Below, piece after piece: positions 1 to 12,739 of a stretch of 64,000 nt of DNA (positions are counted from its first letter, which is position 1; each line of letters starts with the position of its first letter). A program made the translations under genes and the position numbers. The notes under the pieces were generated by a model. That model did not search any database and was not told the origin of the DNA. It was given only the letters and a program-made list of their open reading frames with translations. The DNA lies in contig QANY01008571.1 of the NCBI GenBank assembly GCA_003255025.1, positions 248,001-312,000 on the forward strand, written 5' to 3'. The stretch comes from Datisca glomerata. Lineage: Eukaryota; Streptophyta; Magnoliopsida; Cucurbitales; Datiscaceae.

Positions 1-1
1 G

Positions 2-122
2 TATGTGCACCCACTCTCTCAATTGGCTGACATATTTACAAAACCCTTGTCTCCCACATATTTTAGTTCACTTAGTCCTAAGCTCAGCCTGGCCTTGCAA
101 CCCTTTCGCTTGAGAGGGATGT
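2..122 (+). mobile_element. Ty1/copia polyprotein C-terminus (RNase H tail), partial
   Basis: The frame starting at position 2 is open for about 40 codons. It contains QLADIFTKPL, the conserved end of copia RNase H, and finishes with LRGML directly before an LTR start. Copia RNase H removes the RNA strand during reverse transcription. Only the last part of the polyprotein is in the window; the rest of the element lies to the left. No break is visible in this piece, so the element may be younger than its neighbour at 565-7179. Confidence 0.8.
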
Positions 123-564
123 TAAACCTACTGTTCATGTCTGTCAGCTAAGCTCCCAAGCCAGTACTGCCAACATAACATTTTCGCCATGTTAGTAGTG
201 TTCACGATCACCCACGACAATAGCTCGCGATTGGCCTTCGAAGGATCTTTTAGCAACCAATTCCTTCTACAAGGCAACACCTGATTGGAGGAAGCTTCAA
301 CCAATAGGATTAAACTATTAAGATTCTCTCCTTTCTCTCTCACGTAATGACTCCATGCATGCAAGCATAATTGAGGAATGATTGAAAACAACTTTTATTC
401 CTTATGTTAGTTTTTGTCCTTAGCTTAACAATTTCCTTATTATTTTATGTATATATATATATATATTCATTTGTAATTGATATTTTGTAATTATTCAGTC
501 AAGTAAGTAATAATATTAAAGCTTTCTCCTATCTTTCATCTCTTTCCTTCTCTTCAACTACACA
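120..564 (+). repeat. 3' LTR of the left-edge copia element
   Basis: A purine tract (ttgagaggga) ends at 119 and the sequence TGTTAAACC begins at 120, the usual copia arrangement of polypurine tract then LTR. The right end is placed at CA (563-564), because homology to another element's LTR begins at 565. An AT microsatellite lies near 449-466. The partner LTR is outside the window, so the ends cannot be confirmed by comparison. Confidence 0.55.
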
Positions 565-974
565 GGATTTTAAAATTGAAAAAAAATGAATTTAATTCTT
601 AATTAAATTCAAGGTTAATTTTGAGAAAAAACATTTATTTTATAGTTGTTACGTAATAAATTTCAGAATTAATATTACAATATAATTCTAAAATTAATTT
701 GACAATCTAACAGTAAATTTATTCTGATAGTTTCAGAAAACCTAGAGTCACAAGACCAGTCTATACAAGTGTAAATTGATCACGCTTTCACATTTCTATA
801 GCTTCATGGTGCACTTTGAGCATCAATTTATCATTCATTCAAAAATAACTTTTGACCATATGAGTACCATTGGTCATGACCCAACAAAGTAATATGTGGG
901 TCTCACAAAAAAATGAGCCTCAAAACGGTACCTAAAAGTAGAATTTATTACTGAATAATTCTCATTTGTCAACA
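565..974 (-). repeat. 3' LTR of the minus-strand copia element, truncated
   Basis: On the minus strand a G-rich tract (gtggggga) precedes TGTTGACAAATGAG, the LTR start, at 974. The segment matches 6815-7179 with many small differences. The distal part of the LTR is missing, consistent with interruption by the left-edge element. Confidence 0.65.
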
Positions 975-984
975 ATCCCCCACA

Positions 985-3900
985 TTAATGAAATTGACAA
1001 AGAAGACAAAAGTTGACAATTCAATGACTCTTATGACTTGGTGATAGAGTTTAACGAATGAATATCTTCATAGGATAGGTAGGTTTTACTCTTTGAACCT
1101 TCACTTACAAATTTACATTTACTTTACTGGCTGATCAGTAGATACAATGCCTTTAAATTGTTATGTCGTCTATATAAATGATGTCATACCTCATTTAGAT
1201 ACCTTTCCTTGTACAACTGAGTTCTCATTGTTATGTTCGTTTTGGCCATGAACATATACATGATTCTGTGAGCGTTTATAAGAATTGAGCCCTACACAAA
1301 TTCCCTTTAGAAGCAGCCCCACTTTTCTCTCACATACATGATTTCTTAATAAAGAGTAACATGCATTACTCCACTCAAATTGTTTATGCTTAAGATTCAT
1401 TAAAAGCATAACTTAACCTTTCCCTACATACGTCACTGTTTCTTCACAGGAATGGACATGATGAGAACCCCTATAGTAATCAAATTTTCTTTATGATTAG
1501 GTTGCCCCTTTGAATCTAGTTCTTGGTATCTCCAGTCATCTAGATTGAGTTTCCATCATTTGACTTACTCTTTCATGGCCTTTAGTCTCATTCCCCCTGA
1601 TGCTTTATCTACTAACTCTCTATTTCACCATTTGGCTAGCAGATTTGTAATGTTATTCTTTGACTTCACATAGTCAATAGAGACAACTCCTATTTAGAGT
1701 AATTGTGTAATGATATTATGTCTACGATGTTTGTGCCTAGACTTATCATTGTACATTTTGCTTTGTGCCCTTCCAATTGTAGACTGACTGTGACAATGGA
1801 TGCAAATTGTTGGTACATGCTTCAGCCATAATGGAATATCTTATAAGAAATTGTGTGGCCATTTAGCCTGTTCACCACTTTTATCTAGAGCAATGAACTT
1901 AGATGCCATTATTGATCGGGTTATACAAGTTTACTTAGGAGACTTCCATGATACAACTGCATCTCCTAGTGTGAACACATATCCACTAAAGGACTTTGAG
2001 TCCTTTATATAAGATATCTAGTTGGCATCATTATCTCCTTCAAGAACAGCTGGATATCTGATATAGTGCAACCCATAACTACGAGTATATTGTAAGTACC
2101 TAAGTACTTTGACGATTCATTTCCAATGATCAGATCTATGTATACTCGTTTATCTACTCAATTTACTGATTGAGTAAGCTATGTTTGGTCTTGTACAACT
2201 CATTAAGTACATCAGATTTTCTACTGCTCTAGAATACTTAGTTAGGTGTAGATTTGTATCTACCGGTTTTTGGACACACAAGAATCATCCTTGTTGGATT
2301 TGTCAAGTTTTTTGTCACTATAATGTGATTGACTAAGAATGAGAACATTCAAAGATCTTGAGATTTTAATTCTTAAAATTACATCATCTAGTCTCATATC
2401 TTTCATATCATAATTTGAGTTCAACGTCTTCTTGGTAGATCATCACTATCAATGATAAACATATCATCAAAATAAAGGTGCAAAATGACATATCCATTTT
2501 CTGTGTTTTTGACATAAACACATCTGTCACATTCGTTAATTTAACTCCATTTACTATCATGACAGAGACAAATTTTTCATGTCGTTGTGTTGGTGCTTAC
2601 TTTAAATTATATAAAGACTTTACCAATTTATAGACTTTATTTTCTTCCCTTGAGTGGAAAGACCTTCAAGTTGTTCCATATAGATTTCTTCATCTGAATC
2701 ACCATTCAGAGATACAGTTTTCACATCTATTTGATGTACTTAAAGATTTCACAAAACTAAGATTGCAAGTATCATTCTAATGGAGGTTATTCTCGTCATA
2801 GGAGAATAAGTATCAAAGTAAGCTAGGCTTTCTCGTTGTCTGTAAACTTTAGTTACAAGCATAGCTTCATACTTCTCAATTGATCCGTCTGCTTTCATTT
2901 TTCTATTGAAAATCTATTTATATCCTAGTGGTTTACATCTCGGAGGAAGGTCCACTAGTTCTCAAATATGATTTTGTAATATCGAATCAATAACAAACTC
3001 TTTCTATAGAGGTGCTTTTGAAGAGCTCATGGCTTCTTTGAAGCTTTGAGGTTCACTTCTAGCAAATAATTTAGAACATCTAAATTAAACAAAAAGATTT
3101 TCTTGTTCTATCTCTTTTGCTTTGCCTAGGTTCATCCTTGACATCTTTTCCAAGTTCTAGGTCTTGACGATTTGTTATTTGCATGTTCATTTACAATATC
3201 ATGTGTTTGTTTAGATGAACTCGTTTGGTCTTTGGATCTACACGAAAACACATGTTCAAAGAACGTTACATTTCTTGATTCCATAATCCTATTTTTGTGT
3301 ATATCACGGATTTCTGACTCCTACACAAGAAATCGATAAACACTACTATTATGTGCATAATGAATGGAGATGTGATCAATCATTTTTTGAAATTATATTT
3401 ACCTTCTTAGGTAAATGTATTACCACTTTAGAAAGACACATCCACATTTGTAAGAATTTGTAGGAAGACTTTCTTCAATTACATAATTCATACCAGATTT
3501 TGTCTTTATTCTTTTAGGGTATCTTATTTATAAGATAATTAGCTGATGAAACAGCTTCTCCCCCACATGTTACGAGGCAATCGATAGCTTATCAACATTG
3601 CATTCATCATTTCCTTTAATGTATAATTTTTGCTTTTAGCAACACCATTTTGTTAAGGTGAATAAGGTGCTTTTTGTGTGTATGATTCCTCGTTGTCCAC
3701 ATAAATCTTCAAACAGCGATTCGTATTCACCACTCCGGTCACTTCTTAATACCTTAGTCTTCCCATTGAGTTAATTCTCAACTTCATTCTTATAGAGAAT
3801 AAACTTCTCTATAGCTTCATCTTCATTTTTAAGCAAGTAAACATATCAATATTTAGTGCTATCATTAACAAAGTAATTAAATACTTATTACTTCTCCTAG

Positions 3901-4500
3901 GTTGTACACATTTTAAATCAAACATATTACTGTGAATTAAATTAAGGAGTTCTGAGATCATTTCAATTGATTGGAATAATCACCTTGTTAATTTAGTTTC
4001 AACATTAGTTTCACACTTATTTTTGGAATTAATATGGAAAGCAGACATGTGATCTAAGTTAATTAATCTACATAAAATATCATAATTATCATGACCTAGT
4101 CAACCATTTTAAAAATTAGATGTCTCAAGCAAGTAAGTAGAAGAATTATTATTCTCATTAATAATTGGATTAACATTAATTATATTAAGCTTAAACAGCT
4201 CATCAGTTACATACCCCTTCCCACATATATTCCACTCTTGGAGATAACAACCTTGTCAGACTTAAACACCATACGAAACCGAGTTTGTTGGGCAGAGAGC
4301 CATATATCAGATTCTTATATATCTCTAGCATTTACAAGGCGTTGTTCAAAGTTAGTTCCTTTCCAAAGTTCATCTTTATGACTATTTTGCCTTGACCCTT
4401 GATCTGGCATGTAGCTAAGTTCTCCATGAACAATATTTCCCCATTATCAATGGGTTTGAATGAACTGAAATAGTACATTGTTTGAGCCTATATGATTGGT
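985..4500 (-). pseudogene. Copia pol remnant (protease, integrase, RT, RNase H)
   Basis: No long frame survives, but pieces of a copia polyprotein can be read on the minus strand. The reverse transcriptase catalytic box appears as YFDDMF at about 2457-2478. Upstream of it, around 2700-2960, reads a stretch with KPLGYKWIF-like and VKTVSLNGD-like words typical of copia RT. The remaining order (integrase near 3200-3900, RNase H near 1000-1900) is inferred from position. Multiple stops and frameshifts make this a dead copy. Confidence 0.65.
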
Positions 4501-4515
4501 AGCACCAGTGTCAAT

Positions 4516-5511
4516 TCACATTTCCTTTAGGTTGGATCTGACCAAATTCACTACAAAAATCATTGCAGATAGGCTTATCTCAGCAACATCCCTAGATATG
4601 TCATCTACAATGTTGGCCTTCTTCTTCTTCTTCTTCTTTAATAGTCTGCACTCCGAAGACTTGTGACCCTCCTTGTCACAATTGAAGTATTTTCCCTGGA
4701 ATTTCTGCTTTTTGCTAATTCTGCCTTTAATGCCCAACTTGTTCCTTGTAACAAATTTTGTCTTCTTGGAACTTTGGCCATGTTCCACGACATTTACCTT
4801 TAGAACAGCTGCACTATCACCCCCTTCTCATTACCTATGTTATCTTCTTCAATTTGAAGTCTAACGATGAGGTCTTCAACGCTAATTTCTTTTCGCTTGT
4901 GCTTAAGGTAATTCTTGAAATCTTTCAATGCAAGAGGTGATATTTTAATGACAGCATCCACTTGGAAAGACTCACTCAAGATTATCACCTCGGTGTGAAT
5001 CTCGTGTAAGATCACTTGAATTTCTTGTACTTGACTGATTACGGTCTTACAGTCTACCAGGTCATACTCAAGGAACCGACCCACAATATATTTCTTGGCT
5101 CCGACATCTTCAGTCTTCTACTTTTGGTCTAAATAGTCTAACAATTCCTTAGCCGTTTTCTTTGAAATATATACGTTATACAAGGATTCAATCAAAACAT
5201 TCATAACATAGTTCCAGCCCAAGAGTCAGGATGCATCCAAGCGTCAACCGTATTGACAGTTTAAATATCATTCTCATCATCTTTCAGTTGATGAGCTTCC
5301 TCGGTCAAGAATCTCACAAGATTCAAATGTGGTCAAATAAAATATATTTTGCTACCACCTCTTGAAATTTATACCACTAAGTTTCTCTAATCTCTCAACA
5401 TGGTTCATCAGAATCGAAATTGACATTGTTGGGGTAGCCACAGTTGGGTTCGCCACTGTGTCCTAGTTGGGCTGCAACAGTTGAAGTCACAATATTTGAA
5501 GTGTTTTTCAT
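4516..5511 (-). pseudogene. Copia gag remnant with CCHC zinc knuckle
   Basis: The probable start ATG is at 5511. The first ~140 codons contain stops and shifts. From 5084 the frame is clean, with the words NYLKHKRKEISVEDLIVRLQ (5000-4800 region), a hallmark of the copia gag (UBN2-type) domain. The frame from 4788 carries a zinc knuckle in which the first cysteine is a tyrosine (YFNCDKEGHKSSEC), so RNA binding would be impaired. It is followed by a run of eight lysines encoded by a TTC-type microsatellite at about 4618-4638. Gag forms the virus-like particle. The family call is firm; activity is excluded. Confidence 0.75.
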
Positions 5512-5624
5512 TTATGAAATTCACAACAAATAATTAGACAAATGTTTTTGCAATTTCAAATTTATAGGCGATTATAGAATTTCTTAAAAATAAGAGCAGA
5601 AACACAATTGTGCTGATACATATG

Positions 5625-7179
5625 GTCAGAATTTTAATTATCCATACTTTTAGATGTCAAATTAACAATATGCAAACGTTGAGGATCAAATTATAATTAC
5701 ATAAAATTATACGGACAATTTCTAAAAATTCATAATTTGAGTTCTAGAAGGCGAAATAATCAAAGGTATAAGGTCCAGAATATGAATATCTCACCGAGCA
5801 TAGGTGAAACTATGATTTATGTAAACACGTCTAAGGAAATATAATTAATAGAAACTAATGTACTGAAACTATAATTTTTAGAAAATTAGCTCAACCACCA
5901 GAAAGCCCGATCATTAAGAAGTCCAACACATAGTCCATATAAGTTTTTCTCATACATGTAAGCCCAATACACAGATTATAATACAGCCCAACGGCACTTT
6001 GTTTTTTGAAAGAAGCCCAACGACACTTAATATTACAAACCAAATTTAAAAATTGTCAAACAGCAATTGAACGTTGTACTTTAAAAGTCACATAACTGTT
6101 TCATCAAACATTCAAATACTTCATATTTCACCAGTAAAAATTCCAGAACATTTTAATCCACAAAATTCTAAATTCAAAGCAATAAATTCACATATTCTAA
6201 CATTCAATCAGAACTGGTTTTTCCTCCAAAAATTCAGTTTTCACAAAATTATTATATTTTTTAAATTTATCCGCATCGGATGTTTTCTTAGATTAAGCAT
6301 ATAAGGGATAGTCAAATTTTCAGATATTCGTTCGTCTTTAAACAATAATCTGTTTTAAGATGATAGATCTTATATGCAATATTCATGTAATAGAATTTAA
6401 AGATAATATATATAATCTGAAAATTATTAAAATTTATCAAAACTACAAATTACGATAATCTGTAATATGAATATGATGTTGAACGATATGATGGAGAAAT
6501 TCTGGATCTTCGAACTGAGCCGAGTCATGTGTATCACACAATGTCCTACAAACATATTCCTCTCCTCTAGAGGAGGTCCTTGAGGTCGTTAGGCATCCTG
6601 TTTCTTAGGATGCAACGAAGGAATAAGTTGTTATCATACACTACGAAAGACTACTCCGACTATTAGAACCTGAACTCTATCATACTGAAACTCAAAATTT
6701 CTCTAAACACTACCAGAACCATTGGAAGAAGGCAACAATGAGAGATATATGAAACTGTATGGGTTTGATGTGTTCTAATGATTAATGAAGAGATGACGTC
6801 AATTTTATAGTCACGGAGAGGTCTAGAATTGAAAAAATGAATTTAATCTTAAAATAATTCAGGTCAATTTTGAAAATGACATTTGTATCATAACTGTTAC
6901 ATAATAAATTTTAGAATTATTATTACAATTTAATTCTGAAATAAATTTAATAATTAATTTGAAAATTTAATGTTGAATTTATTCAGATAGTTTCAGAAAA
7001 TTAAGAGCTGGAATATCGATCTATAAAAGTGTAAACTGATCACACTCACATACTCACATATTTTCTAACTTCATGGGCACACTTTGAAAGTCAAAATAAG
7101 ATGTGAGTTTAATTTAAAATCGAAACTCAAAGTAGCTCAAAATAGAATTGATCACTGATTAATTTTCATTTTCTAGCCA
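5625..7179 (-). repeat. 5' LTR of the minus-strand copia element
   Basis: The outer end (about 6815-7179) matches the truncated 3' LTR at 565-974. The inner end is set by a weak primer-binding-like word on the minus strand, TGTATCAGCA at 5611-5620, resembling the Met-tRNA site TGGTATCAGA. This would give an LTR of about 1.55 kb. The inner boundary is an inference. Confidence 0.4.
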
Positions 7180-8197
7180 TTTCCAATCTTTCAAATTAAG
7201 CATCACAACATCTTTGATAAGGATCAAAGCCCAAGTGATACTTCTTTTGAGTTATTTGTTTGTTACATCTATGCAGATCTAACTAACAGGGATATGAACA
7301 GGGGTTTTTAAAATTGTCCCTAATCGAATTGAACCGTAAATGATCGGTTCTTTATATGTGTTTGGTTTAATTTTAAAAAAATGAGAGAATCGAAGTTTCG
7401 ATTCTGCTCGATTTTTTTTATAGTTTTTGAATTGAACAGAACTAAAACATTAAATTTATATATTTTTTATTTTTTATATATAATTTTTTTATAAAATTAA
7501 ACTGAACCAAATAATTAAACTAAATCGAGCTAAAATTATTCAAATTTTTTAACGGAACCTTCCGTCAGGTTTGATTTTTCACTAACTAAATTTCAAGCTT
7601 TAACAGTTTTTCTCTTTGACGAACTTGAGCAGTGATAGCGTCAACTGCTCTGACACTGTCCTTCTCACTCGCCAGGTTGAAAGTCTACCACGTGTTGCAC
7701 TGTTTCTCTTTTGCGGGTGGTCCAATTGACTCAAGCGTCAAGCCCACATAAGTCGTTTTCTTGTGGATTAATTACAAGAATTCCATTTATCGTTTAGATT
7801 TTCTTATTAAAGAAGGATTTTGTTGTTGAAACTAAACAATGTTTTTTTCTAGGTTTAAAACGATGGTTTTTTTTTATACAAGGTAACTTTTACTTGAACT
7901 TCCCAAAACGTTGCTTATTCCATTATGATTTCTTCATCATAAAAAGTAGAAAATATAAACGACCCAAGATTTTTTTTGGTTTATGTGAATCCTAATTTAA
8001 ATATTAAAAAAAATCGTTTTAATGTTTTTAAAATTGAGAATGAAAGATGGGTAATTATGGTATTATGTGTTAGTTTGAATTTGATGATTTTAAAGTTTTT
8101 TATCAATGAAAATTAACATGGAGGGAAGTATGTATCATTCGTAAAACTAAAGTGATGTTTATATCATTTAAGTAAATTATTATTTCATTGGTTTTAC
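7180..8197. other. Gene-free AT-rich stretch with a GGTTC-type repeat remnant
   Basis: No coding region is supported. Between about 7300 and 7565 there are alternating words such as gaattgaaccg, atcggttc and aaccgaacc-like runs around an AT-rich core. The same composition recurs at 8198-8624, 16010-16385 and 22266-23126 and suggests a decayed small transposon of one family. Confidence 0.4.
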
Positions 8198-8624
8198 TAG
8201 GGTGAACATTTTTGTACCGCACCGAATCGAAAATAGCCGGTTCGGTTGGTCCCTTTTGTACCTTTGGTTCGAGAAAATTAGAGAATCAAAGTTCAGTTTG
8301 AAAATTTGGTAGTTTCGAACAGAAGCTGAACTTTAAATTTCTATTATTGTTTTATTTTTATATATAATTTCATATTGAACCGAAGCTGAACTTTAAATTT
8401 CTATTATTGTTTTATTTTTATATATAATTTCATATTGAACCGAGCTGAACCGGAGTAAAACGTTGCTATTTATTAATTTTCAATAGTATTATTTGAAAAA
8501 AATAATTTTTTTAATTAATAACAACAAACCGGATAACCAAACCGAAACTCATGGTTTGCTTCTCTTGTCATGAACGTTCGGTCCGATTCGGTATTATTAC
8601 CGTACCGACTCGTAAACACCCCTA
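8198..8624. mobile_element. Small non-autonomous TIR element (GGTTCGG type)
   Basis: The left end reads TAGGGTGAACATTTTTGTAC and the right end, read in reverse complement, begins TAGGGGTGTTTACGAGTCGG. These are imperfect inverted repeats, about 25 bp long, bordered inside by ccgaatcg and ggttcgg words. There is no open frame of note. The length and structure fit a MITE-like element. The superfamily is not recognised. Confidence 0.5.
8322..8441. repeat. Tandem duplication, two copies of 60 bp
   Basis: Copies at 8322-8381 and 8382-8441 are near-identical (each starts gaagctgaactttaaatt). The duplication lies inside the small TIR element at 8198-8624 and must be recent compared with the element's decay. 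Confidence 0.85.
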
Positions 8625-10427
8625 AGTTTTACCATCTAACAGAAATCAAACGGTGAATATTTTACTCGAAACTCATTTATTTTAACATTCAACTTCACAC
8701 TTCGGGCGTTTACGTAACAATGATTAATGTCAGAGTTGATCGTGGGAAAAAATTTCGAGTAGAATATTCACCATTCAGTTTCTCTTAAGGACTATTTGTT
8801 ATGTGAAATTCAGAATTACTTTGGGTAATTGAATTGGCTTAATTAAATTAGTAATAAAATATTATTGATATATTTGATTGTGTCAGATAATTTATAAAAT
8901 ATTTTTTTGATAACTTAAGATTGTTATATTTAGTAGAAATATAATTTTATGATAAGTCAATAAAAAATTTATTTGAAGGTAATTCAGTTGCTTTTCAGGA
9001 TTGATTTGCGTTATTAATTCTGCTTATACGTTAAAATAATTCAATCCCCCCTTAGGAGATAAACTAGACTTACTAGTAAATTATGATTATTTTAAATAAA
9101 CAAGACAACTTAATTATCAGACGGACGGTGAGAAAATTAGGTTATAAGATTACTTGTACCAAACGGTCTGATTGATGGTAAAATAGATAAAAATTTATAA
9201 TGTGTTAACATTATATTTAGTTCGGTCATGAAAGCATAGAAAGCAGGTGATAACATGCTAAAATGATAATATGGTGGTGAGATGCCTTCCCTGAACAAAA
9301 ATAGTAAAATTTGTAAGAAAAAGCGAAAGTTGCTTAGATACAAATATGCTGTTGTTTCTCTAATTTTTGTTCAAGTTTATATAATTTTGTTTTCCTCTTC
9401 TTTGGCTTATAAACTTGTATCAGTTGGGGTTTCAAATTGGAGATTGTTGCTCAATTTATATTTCATGGGAACAATGTTTGCATCAAATGCCATCATCTGC
9501 CACTTTGTCTTGTGAGGCTACAATTGCAAATAGAAATTGAATGAATGAAGAAAGTAGCATAAAACTAATTGAAGCAAGCAAGAACTAATGTTTATAAATT
9601 TTTATTTTCACTTTTGTTTATTTACTTTTAGTTTTATTAATCTAAGTATTCACTTTCGTTTTAGTTTTTCTTTTCTTTTATGGTCAAATATTAATTTAAT
9701 ATTTTAATTATTTAAGGTTTTACAATTTGAAACAAGGTCAAAATTGTCCCAAAAATTTTCACTGAAGGCCACTAGCCTTGCATTTGACCGAGTTAACAGT
9801 GAAAAAAATAATAATTTGGACGGAGGGTGTTATTGATTGACTGTGAAAGTTAAAAAGTTTTTGAGGAAGGGGTTAAAGTTGAAAGGGTGTATTAAAAAAT
9901 TGACTAAAATCAAAGAGTATTAGTGAGATTAACTCAAAGATTATTGTTGTTTAAAAAGAAAATCTAATAAGAAAATGACATTCTTGTAATTAATCTAGAA
10001 GAAAATGACTTTTTTTTGTCTTAAGTCAATCGGTCCACCTCAAAAGAATATTAGTGTGACCGGATAAGGAGAGGGTTGAAGTAGAATAATTCTATAATAA
10101 TCGATTAATGATTAAATTTTAAGTGATCAAACGATATCTTAATTATTTATAAATTAATATTTTTATATTCATTAAAATATTTTAAAACACAAATCTATAA
10201 ATTAAAAAAAAATATTTTAAAACATGAATCTATAAATAAATATAAATCAATTAATCGTTTAAACTTAATCAATTATTTTATTTATAATTATTTATCAGTA
10301 AATTATATTATCTATTTTTGTCAAAAAAGCTATATGATTTTAGTCCATTTGTGTGTGGTTGCGTTTGCGTATGGAAAGTGGAAACCAAATACCAATCAAG
10401 ACAAGACTTCTTATTTCGTTTGGATTA
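8625..10427. other. Gene-free AT-rich stretch
   Basis: Short random frames only; no homology to a known protein, no RNA gene and no clear repeat recognised. Long A/T runs around 10080-10330 resemble ordinary intergenic plant DNA. Confidence 0.5.
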
Positions 10428-10679
10428 ATGCATTGACCCCTTAACTTTACGATTTACAAAATGACCCCTAAATTATCTTTTTAGCTTCTTAAAATCCCTC
10501 AACTTCACTTAAATAGTTTTAGGACACCTTCATCCATCTTCCATCCAAGTTCCCGGCAAGAAAAATTAGTCCGGCTTCTGCAAACTCCAAGCCCTATCTC
10601 TAAAGCTTTGATCGGCAAACTTCAAACCAGCATTTCCACTCCGAAAGAACTCATCACCTAAAGGGAAGTCGATTCTTCT

Positions 10680-10936
10680 TGTAGAAATGATGAACCCTTT
10701 GAGTTCTGATCTTTAAAGAAAGATGATGAGCCTCTTGGTTCTGATTTCTTATTGAATAATGTTCATTGTTTACAATGAGTAAAGAGGTATATATATATAT
10801 AATCTCTAACAGTTGCCTATGATCTCCTATGATCTCCAACGGATGCCTACTGGTGCCTGTGATCGTTTTTACCAGAAATGGTTAGACACCCACTGTGTTT
10901 GGTGAAAGTCTCTGTTCTGCTTCTCTTTCTTCAACA
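10680..10936 (-). repeat. 3' LTR of copia element (257 bp)
   Basis: Begins TGTAGAAATGATG and ends CTTCAACA. On its inner side, plus-strand ctccccctcaa (10937-10947) is the polypurine tract in reverse complement (TTGAGGGGGAG). Confidence 0.92.
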
Positions 10937-10947
10937 CTCCCCCTCAA
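10937..10947 (-). promoter_or_regulatory. Polypurine tract
   Basis: Minus strand TTGAGGGGGAG lies directly against the 3' LTR. It primes plus-strand DNA synthesis in LTR retrotransposons. Confidence 0.85.
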
Positions 10948-11529
10948 GTTGGGTTTGTATAGCTTGATTGAGCCCAACTTGTTAAGTATTCGTTGGAGGT
11001 TAATTTTGTCAAGGGCTTTGGTGAAGATGTCGGCCAGCTGGTCTTCACTACGTACAAAAGAAATGGCGATTTCTCCTGACTGTACCTTCTCTCTTATGAA
11101 GTGACAGTCCACTTCAATGTGTTTGGTTCTCTCGTGGAAAACGGGGTTCATTGCAATATGACGTGCTGCTTGGTTGTCACAGTGCATCTCTATCGGTTTT
11201 CTTATCCCAACCTTCATGTCTTGAAGGAGATGTCTAATCTATGTGAGTTCACTAGTAGTGGAGGCCATGGCTCTGTATTCTGCCTCTGCACTTGACTTTG
11301 CTATAATAGTTTGTTTCTTGCTTTTTCAGGTTACTAGATTTCCACCTACAAAGACACATAAGCCAGTTGTAGATTTTCTATCATAACTACCTCCCCAGTC
11401 TGCGTAAGTGTATCCAACAACAGAGTTTTCCCCGGTTCTCTTCATCCATATCCCTTGACCGGGTGTTCCTTTAAGGTATCTGAGTATCCTTTCTGCGGCT
11501 GCCTGGTGATTTGTGCAGGGTACGTGCAT
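10940..11529 (-). pseudogene. Copia RNase H domain, broken
   Basis: Two frames, 11529-11326 and 11217-10882, carry the RNase H region. The first has a conserved stretch with GYTYADWGGSYDRKSTTG. The second has MHCDNQAARHIAMNPVFHERTKHIE-like sequence (shown here only in part by MHCDNQAARHIA) and QLADIFTKAL. The second frame runs into the polypurine tract and LTR. A break separates them near 11218-11325. The domain degrades RNA in RNA/DNA hybrids during reverse transcription. Confidence 0.85.
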
Positions 11530-11848
11530 GAATTGACTGATAACACTAATTGCAAAAGTGATATATGGTCTTATAACCGTTAGATAAATTAGTTTTCCTA
11601 CTAGTCTCTGGTATTGGCCTATATCAATTATTGGTTTGCTATCATTAAGTCATATTTTCATGTTGGTTTTCATTGGTGTGCTAGCAGGTTTTGCCCCTAT
11701 CATTCCTGTTTCTTTTAACAAGTCTAAGATATATTTTCTTTGAGATAGAAACAATCCCTTTTTCGAGTGAGCTATTTCTATCCCAAGAAAGTACTTCAGG
11801 TTTTGCCCCTATCATTCCTGTTTCTTTGAGATAGAAACAATCAAACTC

Positions 11849-12601
11849 TCATTTTAGAAATTGTTGAACACTCCATATTTCATCGTGGTTATTTTCGGTG
11901 ATGATAATGTCATCTACGTAGACTAAAATGATGGTGGTGGAGTTGTTCGTGTGTTTGACAAACATAGATGAGTCAGCAGAGCTTTTGACAAAATTAATTT
12001 TTAAAAGAGACAAGCTTAATTTTCCATACCATGCCCTTGGTGACTGTTTCAGGCCGTAGATAACGTTCTTTAATCTACATACCATGGACGGGTGCGTTGC
12101 TTTCTCGTGTCCTGGAGGAAGGGACATATATACTTCTTCTTCTAGATTTCCTTGGAGGAATGCGTTTTTTACATGCATTTGATATAGCTCCCAGCTGAGG
12201 TTGGTGGCAATGGATAGTAATACTCGAATCGTGTTCATTTTTGCTACTAGAGCGAACGTTTCCTGGTAATCTACTCCATATGTCTGAGTAAAGCCCTTGG
12301 CGACTAGTCGGGCTTTATATCTTTCGATAGTGCCGTTGCTGTTGTATTTGGTCTTGTAGACCCATTTACATCCTACAGGTTTTTTCCCGTTGGGTAGTGG
12401 GATTATATCCCAAGTGTTATTCTTTTCCAAGGTTAAAAGTTCTTCATTCATCGCCTTTCTCCATTTGGGGTCGAGTTGGGCTTCTTGATAGGTCTTTGGC
12501 TCAACTGTTTCATCAATTTTACCCAAGTATGCTCTATGGATGTTAGAGATTTTATCATAAGATAGGAAATTTTGGATAGGGTATAGAACCTGATGGGACA
12601 C
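11849..12601 (-). pseudogene. Copia reverse transcriptase domain
   Basis: A 250-codon frame covers most of the copia RT (RVT_2) domain. It starts near WRKAMNEELLTLEKN, continues with KPVGCKWVYKTKYNSNGTIE and the variant MHVKNAFLQGNLEEEVYM, and reaches the catalytic YVDD at about 11909-11920. It copies RNA to DNA in the particle. The upstream integrase frame and the downstream RNase H frame are displaced by breaks, so no continuous polyprotein remains. An imperfect repeat of the word ggttttgcccctatcattcc at about 11689 and 11803 suggests a local duplication just after this frame. Confidence 0.9.
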
Positions 12602-12739
12602 GCAGTCTTTTAATCTTGCTGGGGGTTGAATTTGCCTTGTTGACCTTGTTATGATTACTGCTTCATCAGTGACAGCTGCCTCATCAGTTTCTCCCCCTGA
12701 GGTAGTTGTCTCAGGCGCGATTGAAGCAGTATCCTGTTC

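Larger units (their letters stand above)
565..7179 (-). mobile_element. Degenerate Ty1/copia retrotransposon (minus strand)
   Basis: Two related segments in the same orientation, 565-974 and about 6815-7179, flank a minus-strand gag-pol remnant. Reading the minus strand, the order is 5' LTR, gag (from 5511), pol (to about 1000), then polypurine tract and 3' LTR, as in copia elements. The coding part is full of stops and shifts and cannot be active. The 3' LTR is cut off at 565, where the left-edge copia LTR begins. Confidence 0.75.
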
